Notes under the pieces: generated by a model
Database searches by the model: none
Told to the model about the DNA's origin: nothing
The model's input: the letters and a program-made list of their open reading frames with translations, nothing else
Shown: one piece after another, positions 29,205 to 37,567 of the stretch
How positions within the stretch are numbered: the stretch's first letter is position 1
Layout of the letters: the number at the start of each line of letters is the position of its first letter
Translations under genes and position numbers: made by a program
Origin: Paractinoplanes aksuensis
GTDB taxonomy: Bacteria; Actinomycetota; Actinomycetes; Mycobacteriales; Micromonosporaceae
Assembly: GCF_024137025.1 (NCBI RefSeq)
Contig: NZ_JAMYJR010000009.1
Span: forward strand, 248,001 to 312,000
Reading direction: 5' to 3'
Length of the DNA stretch: 64,000 bases

Positions 29205-30131
29205 TCAGAGGTGGGGGGCTACCTCGGTGGCTACCAGGTCGATGTGGTCCAGGTCTTGTAGGTCCAGGACCTGGAGGAAGAGGCGGGTGGCGCCGGCCTG
29301 GGCGTATGCCTTGATGGTTTCCAGGGCTTCGGCGGGGGTGCCGACGATGCCGCCGTTCTCGCGCATTTCGGCGGGCTCGCGGCCGATGGCGGCGGCGCGG
29401 CGGGCCACCTCGGCGTCGTCGCGGCCTACGCAGAGCACGGCGGCGGCGGAGAAGGCGGGCGGGGTGGCTCGGCCGATGGCGGCTGAGGCGGCGCGGACAC
29501 GTTCGTACGTGGGGGCTACGTCTTCGATTTTGGCGAAGGGGACGTTGAACTCGTCGGCGAAGCGGGCGGCCAGGTTGGGGGTTCGCTTCTTGCCGTGGCC
29601 GCCGACGATGACCGGCGGGCGGGGCGACTGGGCCGGCTTGGGCAGGGCCGGGGAGTCATTGAGCTGGTAGAACTTGCCCTGGAAGTCGTAGGTGTGGCCG
29701 GGCTGCGTCGACCACAGGCCGGTGATGATCTCGAGCTGTTCCTCCAGGCGGTCGAAGCGCTCGCCCAGCGGCGGGAACGGGATGCCGTAGGCCGTGTGCT
29801 CGGCCTCGAACCAGCCGCCGCCCAGGCCGAACTCGATGCGGCCGTTGCTGATCTGGTCGGCCTGGGCGACCGCGATGGCCAGCGGGCCCGGCAGGCGGAA
29901 GGTCGCCGAGGTCACCAGCGTGCCGAGCCGGATGCGGGACGTCTGCACGGCCAGCGCGGCCAGCGTCAGCCACGCGTCGCTCGGGCCGGGGAGGCCGTCG
30001 CCGCCCATCGCGAGGAAGTGGTCGGAGCGGAAGAAGCCGTCGTAGCCGCTGGCCTCGGCCGCCTGCGCCAGCTTGCGCAGGTCGTCGTGGCTTGCCCCCT
30101 GCTGGGGCTCGGTGAAGATCACGAGACGCAT
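29205..30131 (-). CDS. LLM-class F420-dependent oxidoreductase
   Basis: A 308-residue luciferase-like (TIM-barrel) oxidoreductase of the coenzyme F420-using class common in actinomycetes. It begins MRLVIFTEPQQGASHDDLRKLAQAAEASGYDGFF and has the family stretches SDHFLAMGG, RIRLGTLVTSATFRLPGPLAIAVAQADQIS and GRIEFGLGGGWFEAEH. The C-terminus has the alpha-group pattern (GTPAEALETIKAYAQAGATRLFLQ). Substrate unknown. The ATG at 30131 starts the conserved region; the frame continues upstream through the divergent gene. Divergent from the SAM hydrolase gene. Confidence 0.92.
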   Translation of the reverse strand: MRLVIFTEPQQGASHDDLRKLAQAAEASGYDGFFRSDHFLAMGGDGLPGPSDAWLTLAALAVQTSRIRLGTLVTSATFRLPGPLAIAVAQADQISNGRIEFGLGGGWFEAEHTAYGIPFPPLGERFDRLEEQLEIITGLWSTQPGHTYDFQGKFYQLNDSPALPKPAQSPRPPVIVGGHGKKRTPNLAARFADEFNVPFAKIEDVAPTYERVRAASAAIGRATPPAFSAAAVLCVGRDDAEVARRAAAIGREPAEMRENGGIVGTPAEALETIKAYAQAGATRLFLQVLDLQDLDHIDLVATEVAPHL

Positions 30132-30215
30132 GCCCCAACCCTGCCAGAATGTGCGCGGCGCGCCTCGGGGAACCTGCCACACACGATCCGTAGCAAGGCA
30201 GTAACGTTTCTCACC

Positions 30216-30995
30216 ATGGCCGGGTATGAATGGATCAGCCTCACTACCGACTACGGAACGTTCGACGGCTTCGTCGCGGCGTGTCACGGATCGATCGCGC
30301 GAGTCGCGCCTCAGGTGCGCGTCATCGACGTCACGCATCACGTGCCGCCGGCCGATGTGGCCCGCGGCGCGGCCGTGCTGGCGCAGACGGCGCCCCACCT
30401 GCCGCCGAGCGTGCACGTCGCGGTGGTCGACCCGGGGGTGGGCACGGCGCGCCGGGGCATCGTCCTCGTGACGCCCGAGGGGCTGCTCGTCGGGCCCGAC
30501 AACGGCCTGCTGATCTGGGCCGCCGAGGCGCTCGGGGGCATCGAGGCGGCGTATGAGCTGACCGTGAAAGAGGCCGTCTCGAGCACGTTCCACGGGCGGG
30601 ACGTCTTCGCCCCGGCCGGCGCCCGGCTCGCCGCCGGCACGTCCCCGACCGAGGCCGGTACGCCGATCGACAAGGACACCCTCGTCCGGCTGCCCGACCC
30701 GGTCGTCACTGTGGGCGACGGGTGGCTCGAGGCGGAAGTACTCACCGTCGACCGGTTCGGCAATGTGCAGCTGGCCGCGAACGGCGACATGCTGCGCGGG
30801 CTGAGCGGCGACCTGGTGATCAACAGCACGGTCAGCGCCCGCCGCGGCGCCACCTTCGCCGACGTCGACCAGGGCGACCTGCTGGTCTTCGAGGACTCGG
30901 CCGGCCACGTGGCGATCGCCGTCAACAACGGCCGCGCTGTGGTCGTCCTCTCGGTGACCCCGGGCGACATCGTCAAGGTGGCCGTCCGCCAGTAG
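30216..30995 (+). CDS. SAM hydrolase (DUF62, SAM hydroxide adenosyltransferase)
   Basis: A 259-residue enzyme of the chlorinase/fluorinase superfamily that, in characterised DUF62 members, hydrolyses S-adenosylmethionine to adenosine and methionine. Motifs are the N-terminal ISLTTDYGTFDGFVA, VIDVTHHVPPADV, and VHVAVVDPGVGTARRGI with the hydroxide-activating Asp-Arg-His set, plus GPDNGLLIW and FHGRDVFAPAGA. The halogenase insertion loop is absent. The ATG at 30216 is preceded by TAACGT at 30202-30207 (8 nt gap), suggesting a short or absent leader. A tandem-repeat region follows. Confidence 0.92.
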   Translation: MAGYEWISLTTDYGTFDGFVAACHGSIARVAPQVRVIDVTHHVPPADVARGAAVLAQTAPHLPPSVHVAVVDPGVGTARRGIVLVTPEGLLVGPDNGLLIWAAEALGGIEAAYELTVKEAVSSTFHGRDVFAPAGARLAAGTSPTEAGTPIDKDTLVRLPDPVVTVGDGWLEAEVLTVDRFGNVQLAANGDMLRGLSGDLVINSTVSARRGATFADVDQGDLLVFEDSAGHVAIAVNNGRAVVVLSVTPGDIVKVAVRQ

Positions 30996-31401
30996 CGCCG
31001 ACCACGCCAGGCAGCCCGCCGGCGTGGACAGACGGGCAAGCACAGGCGGGCGGGCCGACGCGGAGCCGGCGCAGGCGGGTCGGCACCGGAGGGGTCCAGC
31101 GGTCGGCGCGGGCGGGTCAGCGCGTGCGGTCCACCGACCGGCGCGGGCCAGTCAGCGTGGGCGGGCCACCGCGAGCGGTCCAGCGGGCCAACGCGCGCAG
31201 GCCAACGCGGGCAAATCGGCGCAGGCAGACCGGCGCAGGCAGACCGGCGCAGGCAGACCGGCGCAGGCAGACCGGCGCAGGCAGACCGGCGCAGGCGGGC
31301 TGACGATAAAGGCAGACCAGCGGCAACAATCGGACCGAGCGACCCGAGACGAGTCGGGGCGGTGGCGTTATCCGGGGGCGGTTCCGGGGCAGGATTGGGG
31401 C
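30996..31401. other. Repeat-rich spacer before nei
   Basis: A 406-base spacer between two plus-strand genes. Degenerate G/C-rich repeats (GCGGGCGGGTCAGCG-like) occupy 31010-31210 and a perfect 14-bp array 31219-31297. A frame stays open across it into nei but gives only repetitive peptide. The nei promoter must lie in 31300-31401. Confidence 0.5.
31219..31297. repeat. 14-bp tandem repeat, five perfect copies plus partial
   Basis: GCGCAGGCAGACCG is repeated exactly at 31219, 31233, 31247, 31261 and 31275, and a partial copy ends at 31297. Confidence 0.95.
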
Positions 31402-32208
31402 ATGCCTGAGGGCGACACCGTCTGGAACACCGCGCGCGTGCTGGAGAAGGCCCTCCAAGGCGACGTGCTGACCGGCTCCGACTTCCGCGTGCCCCAGCTG
31501 GCCACCACCGACCTCAGCGGCTGGACCGTCGCCGAGTCGGCCAGCCGGGGTAAGCACCTGCTCCTGCGCCTGACCCGGGACGGCAGCCAGCCGCTGACCC
31601 TGCACTCGCACCTGCGCATGGAGGGCGCCTGGCGGGCGTACGCCCCGGGCGAACGATGGACGGCCCGCCCGGCCCACCTGATCCGGGTCGTGCTGCGTAC
31701 CCGGCGCTCGGTGGCTGTCGGTTATCACCTGCACGAGCTGGCGCTGTACCCGACCGCCGACGAGGAGCAGCACGTCGGTCACCTGGGTCCCGACCTGCTG
31801 GGCGCCGACTGGGACGCCGACGAGGCGGCCCGGCGCATCGCCGAGCAGCCGGAGCGGACCATCGCCGAGGCCCTGCTCGACCAGCGCAACCTGGCCGGCG
31901 TGGGCAACCTCTACAAGGCCGAGACGCTCTTTTTGCGCGGGTTGTGGCCATGGACGCACGTTTCACAGGTCGCCGACCTGCCCGGCACCGTGAAGCTGGC
32001 CCAGAAACTGGTCGCCTCGAATCGCGGCCGCTGGACACAGACCACCACCGGCTCATTACGCCGGGGCCAGACGAGCTATGTGTACGGTCGTCGCGCGCAA
32101 CCCTGCCGCCGGTGCGGCGCCGCCATCCAGAAGGACGAAAAGGGCGAACGCATCACATACTGGTGTCCGCGCTGCCAGCCACGCCCCGCAGAGAAGCCAG
32201 AAAGCTAG
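31402..32208 (+). CDS. nei: Endonuclease VIII / Fpg-Nei family DNA glycosylase
   Basis: Base-excision repair glycosylase/AP lyase removing oxidised bases, 268 residues. After Met removal, the catalytic Pro and Glu come from MPEGDTVW, the Nei-type start. The helix-two-turn-helix follows (QRNLAGVGNLYKAE). The C-terminal zinc finger has Cys 235, 238, 255 and 258 (CxxC-x16-CxxC). The ATG at 31402 is fixed by the need for Pro at position 2; the frame is open further upstream. CAGGAT ends 6 nt before the start and could be a weak -10 for leaderless transcription. Confidence 0.95.
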   Translation: MPEGDTVWNTARVLEKALQGDVLTGSDFRVPQLATTDLSGWTVAESASRGKHLLLRLTRDGSQPLTLHSHLRMEGAWRAYAPGERWTARPAHLIRVVLRTRRSVAVGYHLHELALYPTADEEQHVGHLGPDLLGADWDADEAARRIAEQPERTIAEALLDQRNLAGVGNLYKAETLFLRGLWPWTHVSQVADLPGTVKLAQKLVASNRGRWTQTTTGSLRRGQTSYVYGRRAQPCRRCGAAIQKDEKGERITYWCPRCQPRPAEKPES

Positions 32209-32470
32209 GCCGCCCGTTCAGTTGGAAGAAGCTCCCAGCGATGCCCGCGCAGAGGCGCGAGGTCGAGGGGGGCACGAAGGCAGAGACCGTGGCCCGAAAT
32301 GCACGGGGGCCGAAGTCGCGGGGGCCCGAACGCGAAGGCGCGAGGACGAACGCGAAGCGCGGGCGAGGGCGAACCCGAGACGCGGGCGCGGGCGAACGCG
32401 GAGACGCGGGCGCGGGCGAACGCGGAGACGCGGGCGCGAAGGCACGACAGCGGAAGCGGAAGCGTAAAGG
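32209..32470. other. Convergent spacer between nei and pspM
   Basis: 262 bases of purine-skewed GC-rich repeats (CGCGGGCGCGGGCGAACGCG-like) with no gene. Contains the 24-bp array at 32377-32438. Confidence 0.5.
32377..32438. repeat. 24-bp tandem repeat, two perfect copies plus partial
   Basis: A 24-bp unit beginning GAGACGCGGGCGCGG occurs at 32377-32400 and 32401-32424, with a 14-base partial third copy. More degenerate copies lie upstream. Confidence 0.85.
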
Positions 32471-33223
32471 CTAGGCCGGGCGTTTGAGTTCGGAGAGGCC
32501 CTCGGCGATGCCGCGCAGTTTGTCGGTCGCGTCGACCAGGCTGGCGAAGGCCGGGTGTTTGCCGTCGGTCACCGGGTGGCCGTCCTCGGCGACGTAGCTG
32601 GCTGCGGCCGCGACCAACCGCTCGTACGCGTCGACGCCCTCGGTGAACTGCTCGGCCAGCAGGCCGTGCGACTCGGTGAGCCCGGCCCGCTGCTCGGGCG
32701 GGCTCAGCGGCAGCGCCCGTTCGACACTGGCCACCCGCTGCCCGAGATCACGCAACCACTCCTCGGCCACCGCGGCCTCGAGCATCGCACCCTCACCGGC
32801 CCCGGTGAGCCGACCGGATAGAGCGGTCAAAGTTGACGAAGCCACATCGAGCCTGTCCCAGGCCTGGGTGATCGCCGAGCCGCGCAGGGCGTAGCGGTTC
32901 TTCTGCCGGCGGACCTCGTTGATCATGGTGCGGCCGGCCGGGAAGCGTTCGAGCGCCGCGGTCAGCTTGGCCCCGGCGATCGCGGGCGGCGGTGCCGGCG
33001 GGGCGGGCTGGGCCGCCAGCTCGCGGTGGTCGCTGAAGCGCCACCAGGCCAGGGCGACCGAGGCGCCGGCCGAGCCGGCCCAGATCGCGTCGGCCCAGCC
33101 GATGCCCTGATAAGGAGTGAGGACGGCGGTGGCGGCGGCCAGCCCGCCTCCCAGCACACTCCACCGCCGCGCCGCGCTGCGCAGCCGCTTGAGCCGCCGG
33201 AAGTATCTGGTCCGCTCGTCCAC
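32471..33223 (-). CDS. pspM: PspM, phage-shock envelope stress membrane protein
   Basis: A 250-residue actinobacterial phage-shock component; in mycobacteria the membrane partner of PspA in the clgR-pspA-pspM(-pspN) operon. It has a basic N-terminus, two close membrane segments (about 20-62, WSVLGGGLAAATAVL and AIWAGSAGASVALAWW), a Pro/Ala linker, and a helical cytoplasmic domain. GTG at 33223 with AGGAGGG upstream, 19 nt after pspA. No pspN follows; the next gene is nei on the other strand. The call rests on position plus topology and on family resemblance. Confidence 0.85.
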   Translation of the reverse strand: MDERTRYFRRLKRLRSAARRWSVLGGGLAAATAVLTPYQGIGWADAIWAGSAGASVALAWWRFSDHRELAAQPAPPAPPPAIAGAKLTAALERFPAGRTMINEVRRQKNRYALRGSAITQAWDRLDVASSTLTALSGRLTGAGEGAMLEAAVAEEWLRDLGQRVASVERALPLSPPEQRAGLTESHGLLAEQFTEGVDAYERLVAAAASYVAEDGHPVTDGKHPAFASLVDATDKLRGIAEGLSELKRPA

Positions 33224-33242
33224 CGTCGCCCTCCTCGAAAAA

Positions 33243-34103
33243 TCAGCCGGCGGCCGACGTGTCGCCGCGCTTCTGGTTCATGCTGGCGCGGATCTCGTCG
33301 AGCCGCGCGACGCTGGCCGGGTCGGAGGCCGGAGCCGACGACTGCTCGACCGCGGGCTGCGTGGGCGCGGCGCCGAGCTTGTCACCGGCCATGCTCGCCC
33401 GGATCTGCTCGAGCCGGGACGAACCGGCCAGGTCGAGGCTCGACTTCTGCACCTCGAGCATGCGGCCCTCGACCGAGTTGGACGCGAGCTCGGCCCGGCC
33501 CATCGCGTTCGCGTAGCGCTGCTCGATCTTGTCGCGGACCTCGTCGAGCGACGGCGTGTTGCCGGGCGCGGCGAGCGAGGACATCGACTCGAGCGACTTG
33601 GCCACCGTCTCTTGCATCTTGGCCTGCTCGAGCTGGCTCAGCAGACGCGAGCGCTCGGCGATGCGCTGCTGGAGGACCATGGCGTTGTTCTCGACCGCCT
33701 TGCGGGCCTGGCCCGCGGCTGAGAGCGCCTGGTCGTGCAGCGTCTTGAGGTCTTCCATCGACTGCTCGCCCGAGACCAGCTGGGTGGCGAGCGTCGTGGC
33801 GGTGCTCTCGTACTTCTGAGCCTCGGCCTCGTCGCCGCCGGCCCGCGCCCGGTCGGCCAGGACGAGCGCCTGCCGGGCCATGCCCTGCAGCTTCTCGACC
33901 TCTTCCATCTGGCGGGACAGCTTCATCTCGAGCTGGCGCTGGTTGCCGATGACGGCCGCGGCCTGCTGAACGAGACCTTGGTGCTGGCGCTGCGCGTCCT
34001 CGATGGCTTGCTGGATCTGAACCTTCGGGTCGGCGTATTCATCGATCTTCGCGCCGAAGAGCGCCATCATGTATCGCCAGCCCTTGACGAACGGGTTCGC
34101 CAT
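33243..34103 (-). CDS. pspA: PspA/IM30 family envelope-stress protein
   Basis: A 286-residue ESCRT-III-like membrane-repair protein. The N-terminal amphipathic start ([16 protein letters not shown]) is followed by long helices (about 25-215; NPK-like [27 protein letters not shown]). The C-terminal extension of about 70 residues carries two related segments, [11 protein letters not shown] and [11 protein letters not shown]. The ATG at 34103 begins the conserved region; the open frame continues to 34193. Upstream, clgR is followed by a strong hairpin, so pspA probably has its own promoter within 34104-34350. Confidence 0.93.
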   Translation of the reverse strand: MANPFVKGWRYMMALFGAKIDEYADPKVQIQQAIEDAQRQHQGLVQQAAAVIGNQRQLEMKLSRQMEEVEKLQGMARQALVLADRARAGGDEAEAQKYESTATTLATQLVSGEQSMEDLKTLHDQALSAAGQARKAVENNAMVLQQRIAERSRLLSQLEQAKMQETVAKSLESMSSLAAPGNTPSLDEVRDKIEQRYANAMGRAELASNSVEGRMLEVQKSSLDLAGSSRLEQIRASMAGDKLGAAPTQPAVEQSSAPASDPASVARLDEIRASMNQKRGDTSAAG

Positions 34104-34221
34104 TTCGCGGTATCCCCTCAATGTCGCTCTATCGGGTCCGCCACCGACGCAGATCGAGGAGCTGTCGCGATGGCGATTCACCAGTTGTGTCATGCCATCG
34201 TGTCAGCTCGACGCCACCGAC

Positions 34222-34231
34222 GTCACGTGAC
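34222..34231. promoter_or_regulatory. Palindrome upstream of pspA
   Basis: GTCACGTGAC is a perfect 10-bp palindrome about 120 bp before pspA. A possible regulator site; no known actinomycete operator is matched with confidence. Confidence 0.25.
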
Positions 34232-34352
34232 CTCGGGGGGATCTCAGGGTGACCCCCACGCTACGAGGTTACGCGCTCTGGATGCTCGGGGTCGATCCCG
34301 AGGGAGCCACCCCGAGGAGTCTCAGCAACCCCACAGCCGCCGAACAGAAATC

Positions 34353-34386
34353 GGGCCGGTTCCGCTCGCTGGAGCGGACCCGGCCC
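34353..34386 (-). terminator. Strong hairpin after clgR
   Basis: Stem 34353-34367 pairs with 34372-34386 (one mismatch) around a 4-nt loop, starting 20 nt beyond the clgR stop. It lies between clgR and pspA. Confidence 0.75.
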
Positions 34387-34405
34387 GGGCAGACGATCTC
34401 GTTGT

Positions 34406-34786
34406 TCAGGCGGCGTAGACGACGTCGCGCTGCGGCTTGCGAGTCGCGTGCAGCGTCGCCTTGAGCGGCGATTCCCGGCGGACGGCGACGGAGACGTCCC
34501 CGTCGGTCATCTTCGCCTTCTCGTCGACCGGCACGAGCACACCCTCCATGCCCTCGGCGAGCGACAGCGTGCTGCTGACCTCACCCAGGAGCTCGGAGAG
34601 GCGAGCGCCCAGGGCGTCGCAGATGGCGGCCAGCAGCTCGCTGGACGCTTCCTTCTGACCGCGCTCGATTTCCGACAGGTAGCCCAGGCTGACATTCGCG
34701 GCGGTGGACACCTCGCGCAGCGTGCGGTGCTGCCCCTGCCGGCGCGCCCTCAGTGCGTCGCCGATAACCCGGCGTAGCAGGACCAT
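34406..34786 (-). CDS. clgR: ClgR, transcriptional activator of clp/psp genes
   Basis: A 126-residue Cro/CI-type helix-turn-helix protein that activates clp protease and phage-shock genes in actinobacteria. The domain at about 8-65 reads LRARRQGQHRTLREVSTAANVSLGYLSEIERGQKEASSELLAAI. Position next to cinA/pgsA and pspA matches mycobacterial clgR. The C-terminus ends VVYAA; terminal alanines mark ClgR for Clp degradation in streptomycetes, so feedback turnover is plausible. ATG at 34786 with AGGAGGAGG upstream. Confidence 0.93.
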   Translation of the reverse strand: MVLLRRVIGDALRARRQGQHRTLREVSTAANVSLGYLSEIERGQKEASSELLAAICDALGARLSELLGEVSSTLSLAEGMEGVLVPVDEKAKMTDGDVSVAVRRESPLKATLHATRKPQRDVVYAA

Positions 34787-34944
34787 GGCACCTCCTCCTG
34801 CGGCGGGGCCGCCGGCACGCGCCGGAGGCTTCCCGCAACCGTACCCGCTGCCGGCCAGACCGACATACCGCCCCGCCGAATTCCGGGGCAGCCCGACAAC
34901 GGGGCTCTCGTGTAACGACTGTGGTCCATGGGACATTCCCCAGC

Positions 34945-35436
34945 TCAGACCGCTGCTGAGGCGTCCTGCAGACAGTCTGAGAGCAGAAGTAGCGCGCTCG
35001 TCACACTTTCAGTGCGGATGGCCGACCGATTTCCTTCGAGCCGCAGCTCGCGCACCTGGGAACCGGCCGGGCCGGCCGCCGCCACATAGACCAGGCCGAC
35101 CGGCTTACCGTCCTGCGGCTCGGGCCCGGCCACGCCGGTCGTGGCCACGCCCCAGTCGGCGCCGCAGCGGTCCCGGGCGCCCTCGGCCAGCGCCACGGCC
35201 ACGTCGGGATCGACCGGACCCCGCTCGTCGAGCAGGCCCCGCGGCACGCCGGCCAGGGTGTGCTTGAGCTCGGTGGCATAGACGACGAAGCCGCCGCGGT
35301 AGACCGCGCTCACGCCTGGGATCTCGACCACCGTGGCCGCCACCAGCCCACCGGTCAGCGATTCGGCGGTGGCGAACGTCTCGCCCCGATCGACCAGCCG
35401 GTGCACGGCCGCGGCAGCGGCCAAACCGGGGCTCAC
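34945..35436 (-). CDS. CinA C-terminal domain protein (nicotinamide-nucleotide amidase type)
   Basis: A stand-alone CinA C-terminal domain, 163 residues, the PncC-type amidase that deamidates NMN to NaMN in pyridine-nucleotide salvage. Signature stretches are TFATAESLTGGLVAATVVEIPGVSAVYRGGFVVYATE and GVATTGVAGPEPQDGKPVGLVYVA. The GTG at 35436 overlaps the pgsA stop by 4 bases (GTGA), so it is coupled to pgsA. The molybdopterin-binding N-terminal half found in full-length CinA is absent. Confidence 0.93.
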   Translation of the reverse strand: MSPGLAAAAAVHRLVDRGETFATAESLTGGLVAATVVEIPGVSAVYRGGFVVYATELKHTLAGVPRGLLDERGPVDPDVAVALAEGARDRCGADWGVATTGVAGPEPQDGKPVGLVYVAAAGPAGSQVRELRLEGNRSAIRTESVTSALLLLSDCLQDASAAV

Positions 35437-36029
35437 GAGGCCCGCCGGGCGTTCCGCCGCAGGCGCAGCGCCTCGATCACATAGTCCGCACCGGTCACGA
35501 CCGTCACGATCGTGGCCGCGCCCATCAGCACCACGCCGACGACGTCGAACGGCTCGGGGACGGGCCAGAGGTACCAGGCGATGGCGGCGATCTGCAGCAC
35601 GGTCTTGAGCTTGCCACCGCGGCTGGCCGGGATGATGCCGTACCGGATCACCCAGAACCGCAGCGCCGTGATCCCCCACTCCCGGACGAGGATCAGCACG
35701 GTGACCCACCACGGCAGCCGGTCGTAGACCGAGAGCAGGACCAGCGCGGTGCCGGTCAGGGCCTTGTCGGCGATCGGGTCGGCCACCTTGCCGAACGAGG
35801 TGACCAGCGACCAGCGCCGGGCGATCCAGCCGTCGACGAAGTCGGTGGCCGAGGCCACGCAGAACACCAGGCAGGTCACGATGCGCGCGCCGGTGCCGGT
35901 GAGCTGGGACGAGACCACGAGGGCGAGGAACACCGGGACCAGCACGATCCGGACCACGGTCAGGACGTTCGCCGCGTTGTAGGGCGACACCGGCCGGGAC
36001 GCGGCCACCGGGACCGGCTCGTCGGTCAC
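35433..36029 (-). CDS. pgsA: CDP-diacylglycerol-glycerol-3-phosphate phosphatidyltransferase
   Basis: Membrane enzyme making phosphatidylglycerophosphate for phosphatidylglycerol and cardiolipin. The 198-residue protein has the CDP-alcohol phosphotransferase motif with Asp 63, Asp 66, Gly 67, Ala 70, Arg 71, Gly 80, Asp 84 and Asp 88, and about five membrane helices. Its GTG overlaps the rimO stop by 4 bases. It belongs to the rimO-pgsA-cinA translationally coupled run, a conserved actinobacterial order. Confidence 0.95.
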   Translation of the reverse strand: MTDEPVPVAASRPVSPYNAANVLTVVRIVLVPVFLALVVSSQLTGTGARIVTCLVFCVASATDFVDGWIARRWSLVTSFGKVADPIADKALTGTALVLLSVYDRLPWWVTVLILVREWGITALRFWVIRYGIIPASRGGKLKTVLQIAAIAWYLWPVPEPFDVVGVVLMGAATIVTVVTGADYVIEALRLRRNARRAS

Positions 36030-37486
36030 CGCGCGGACACCGGCGCCGCGGAGATCATCTCGACCGGCACGGCGACCAGGTCGACGCCCTCGGTCGCGGT
36101 GACCCGGGCCCGCACGAAGTCGCCGGGGCGCAGCGCGGCCAGATCGACCCCGGTGCTGTCGGAGACGAGCGTGGTCGAGCCGTCGACCTCGGGCGCCTGG
36201 TGCTCGGCGCGCCCCTCGACGTCGCCGCCCTCGACCGTGTCGACCAGCACCTCGACGATCGAGCCGAGCCGCTCCTCGGCCCGCTGGTTGCAGAGCTCGT
36301 CGGCCAGCGTGACGATCCGGTCGTACCGGCGCTTGATCGTGTCTTCCTTGACCTTCTTGTCGAGACCGGCGGCCTCGGTGCCGTCCTCGTCGCTGTAGTC
36401 GAAGACACCGATGGCGTCGAGCCGGGCCTCGGACAGGAAGCGCACCAGCTCGTCGACGTCCTGCCTGGTCTCGCCGGGGAAGCCGACGATGAAGTTGCTG
36501 CGCGCGCCGGCCGCCGGGGCCAGCTTGCGGGCCGAGTCGAGCAGCTCGAGGAACCGGTCGGTGGAGCCGAAACGCCGCATGCGGCGCAGCACGGGCTCGC
36601 TCGAGTGCTGGAACGAGAGGTCGAAGTAGGGCGCGACCCCGGGGGTGTTGGCGATCGCCTCGACCAGGCCGGGCCGGGTCTCGGCGGGTTGCAGGTAGCT
36701 GGCCCGCACCCGCACGATGCCGTCGACCGCGGCCAGCTGGGGCAGCAGCTTCTCGAGCGCCCGGGGGTCGCCCAGATCCTTCCCGTACGAGGTGCTGTTC
36801 TCACTGACCAGCACGAGCTCGCGGACGCCGGACTTGGCCAGCCACTCCGCCTCGGCCAGCAGCTCTTGCGGATCGCGCGACACGAAGGCGCCGCGGAAGG
36901 CCGGGATCGCGCAGAACGCGCACTTGCGGTCGCACCCGCTGGCCAGCTTGAGGCTCGCGACCGGCCCGTCGTCGAGCCGGCGGCGCAGCACCGGGCGCAG
37001 GTGGGCCGGGGTGTGCTCGTCGACCGTGGCGTGCCCGGGGATGACGACCTTGGCCGCCTGGCGCTGCACGGGCGTGATCGGCAGCAGCTCGCGCCGGTCG
37101 CGCGGGGTGTGCGCGTCGAACGTCTCGCCGGCCAGGACGCCGTCGAGCCGGGCCGCGATGTCGGTGTAGTCGTCGAAGCTGACCACCGCCGACGCCTCGG
37201 GCAGGCTGTCGGCCAGCTCTTTGCCGTAGCGCTCGGCCATGCAGCCGGCCGCCACGACCTTGGCCCCCGTGTCGGCCGCGGCCAGCAGGGTCTCGATCGA
37301 ATCCTGCTTCGCCTTCTCGACGAAGCCACAGGTGTTGACGACCACCACGTCGGCACCGTCGGCGTCGGTGCTCACCTGCCATCCGCCCGCGTCGAGGCGG
37401 GCCGCGAGCTCTTCCGAGTCGACCTCGTTACGGGCACAGCCGAGGGTGAGAAGGGCGACACGGCGGGGAGAAGGAGTTACCGACAC
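36026..37486 (-). CDS. rimO: Ribosomal protein S12 methylthiotransferase RimO
   Basis: Radical-SAM enzyme that adds a methylthio group to Asp of ribosomal protein S12, 486 residues. The N-terminal MTTase domain has Cys 17 ([12 protein letters not shown], the RimO signature), Cys 53 and Cys 82. The radical-SAM cluster is CDRKCAFC (185-192). A TRAM domain ends the protein. GTG at 37486; TAACCT at 37493-37498 ends 6 nt upstream, predicting a leaderless operon message for rimO-pgsA-cinA. Confidence 0.95.
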   Translation of the reverse strand: MSVTPSPRRVALLTLGCARNEVDSEELAARLDAGGWQVSTDADGADVVVVNTCGFVEKAKQDSIETLLAAADTGAKVVAAGCMAERYGKELADSLPEASAVVSFDDYTDIAARLDGVLAGETFDAHTPRDRRELLPITPVQRQAAKVVIPGHATVDEHTPAHLRPVLRRRLDDGPVASLKLASGCDRKCAFCAIPAFRGAFVSRDPQELLAEAEWLAKSGVRELVLVSENSTSYGKDLGDPRALEKLLPQLAAVDGIVRVRASYLQPAETRPGLVEAIANTPGVAPYFDLSFQHSSEPVLRRMRRFGSTDRFLELLDSARKLAPAAGARSNFIVGFPGETRQDVDELVRFLSEARLDAIGVFDYSDEDGTEAAGLDKKVKEDTIKRRYDRIVTLADELCNQRAEERLGSIVEVLVDTVEGGDVEGRAEHQAPEVDGSTTLVSDSTGVDLAALRPGDFVRARVTATEGVDLVAVPVEMISAAPVSAR

Positions 37487-37492
37487 CCGACC

Positions 37493-37498
37493 AGGTTA
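37493..37498 (-). promoter_or_regulatory. -10 element for leaderless rimO mRNA
   Basis: TAACCT on the minus strand ends 6 nt before the GTG start at 37486. No -35 is clear. Confidence 0.45.
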
Positions 37499-37567
37499 GC
37501 CGGATGCTGTGCCTGGCTGGACCGCGCACTGATCCGTCCGGGTCTCCTGCCCGTATCCCTGGGCGCC

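Larger units (their letters stand above)
34104..34405. other. clgR-pspA intergenic region
   Basis: 302 bases on the minus-strand path from clgR to pspA. It holds the clgR terminator (34353-34386), a perfect 10-bp palindrome GTCACGTGAC (34222-34231), and a CGC-N4-GCG site at about 34167-34176. That site resembles, but is one base shorter than, the CGC-N5-GCG ClgR operator. A pspA promoter is expected here. Confidence 0.45.

Noticed and set aside
34167..34176. ClgR operator upstream of pspA
   Set aside because: The site has CGC-N4-GCG where the known operator has N5, so it was not listed as a feature.
36200..37567. Extended N-terminus of the GT-C membrane protein
   Set aside because: The frame is open upstream but antisense to rimO; the ATG at 37568 starts the hydrophobic protein.
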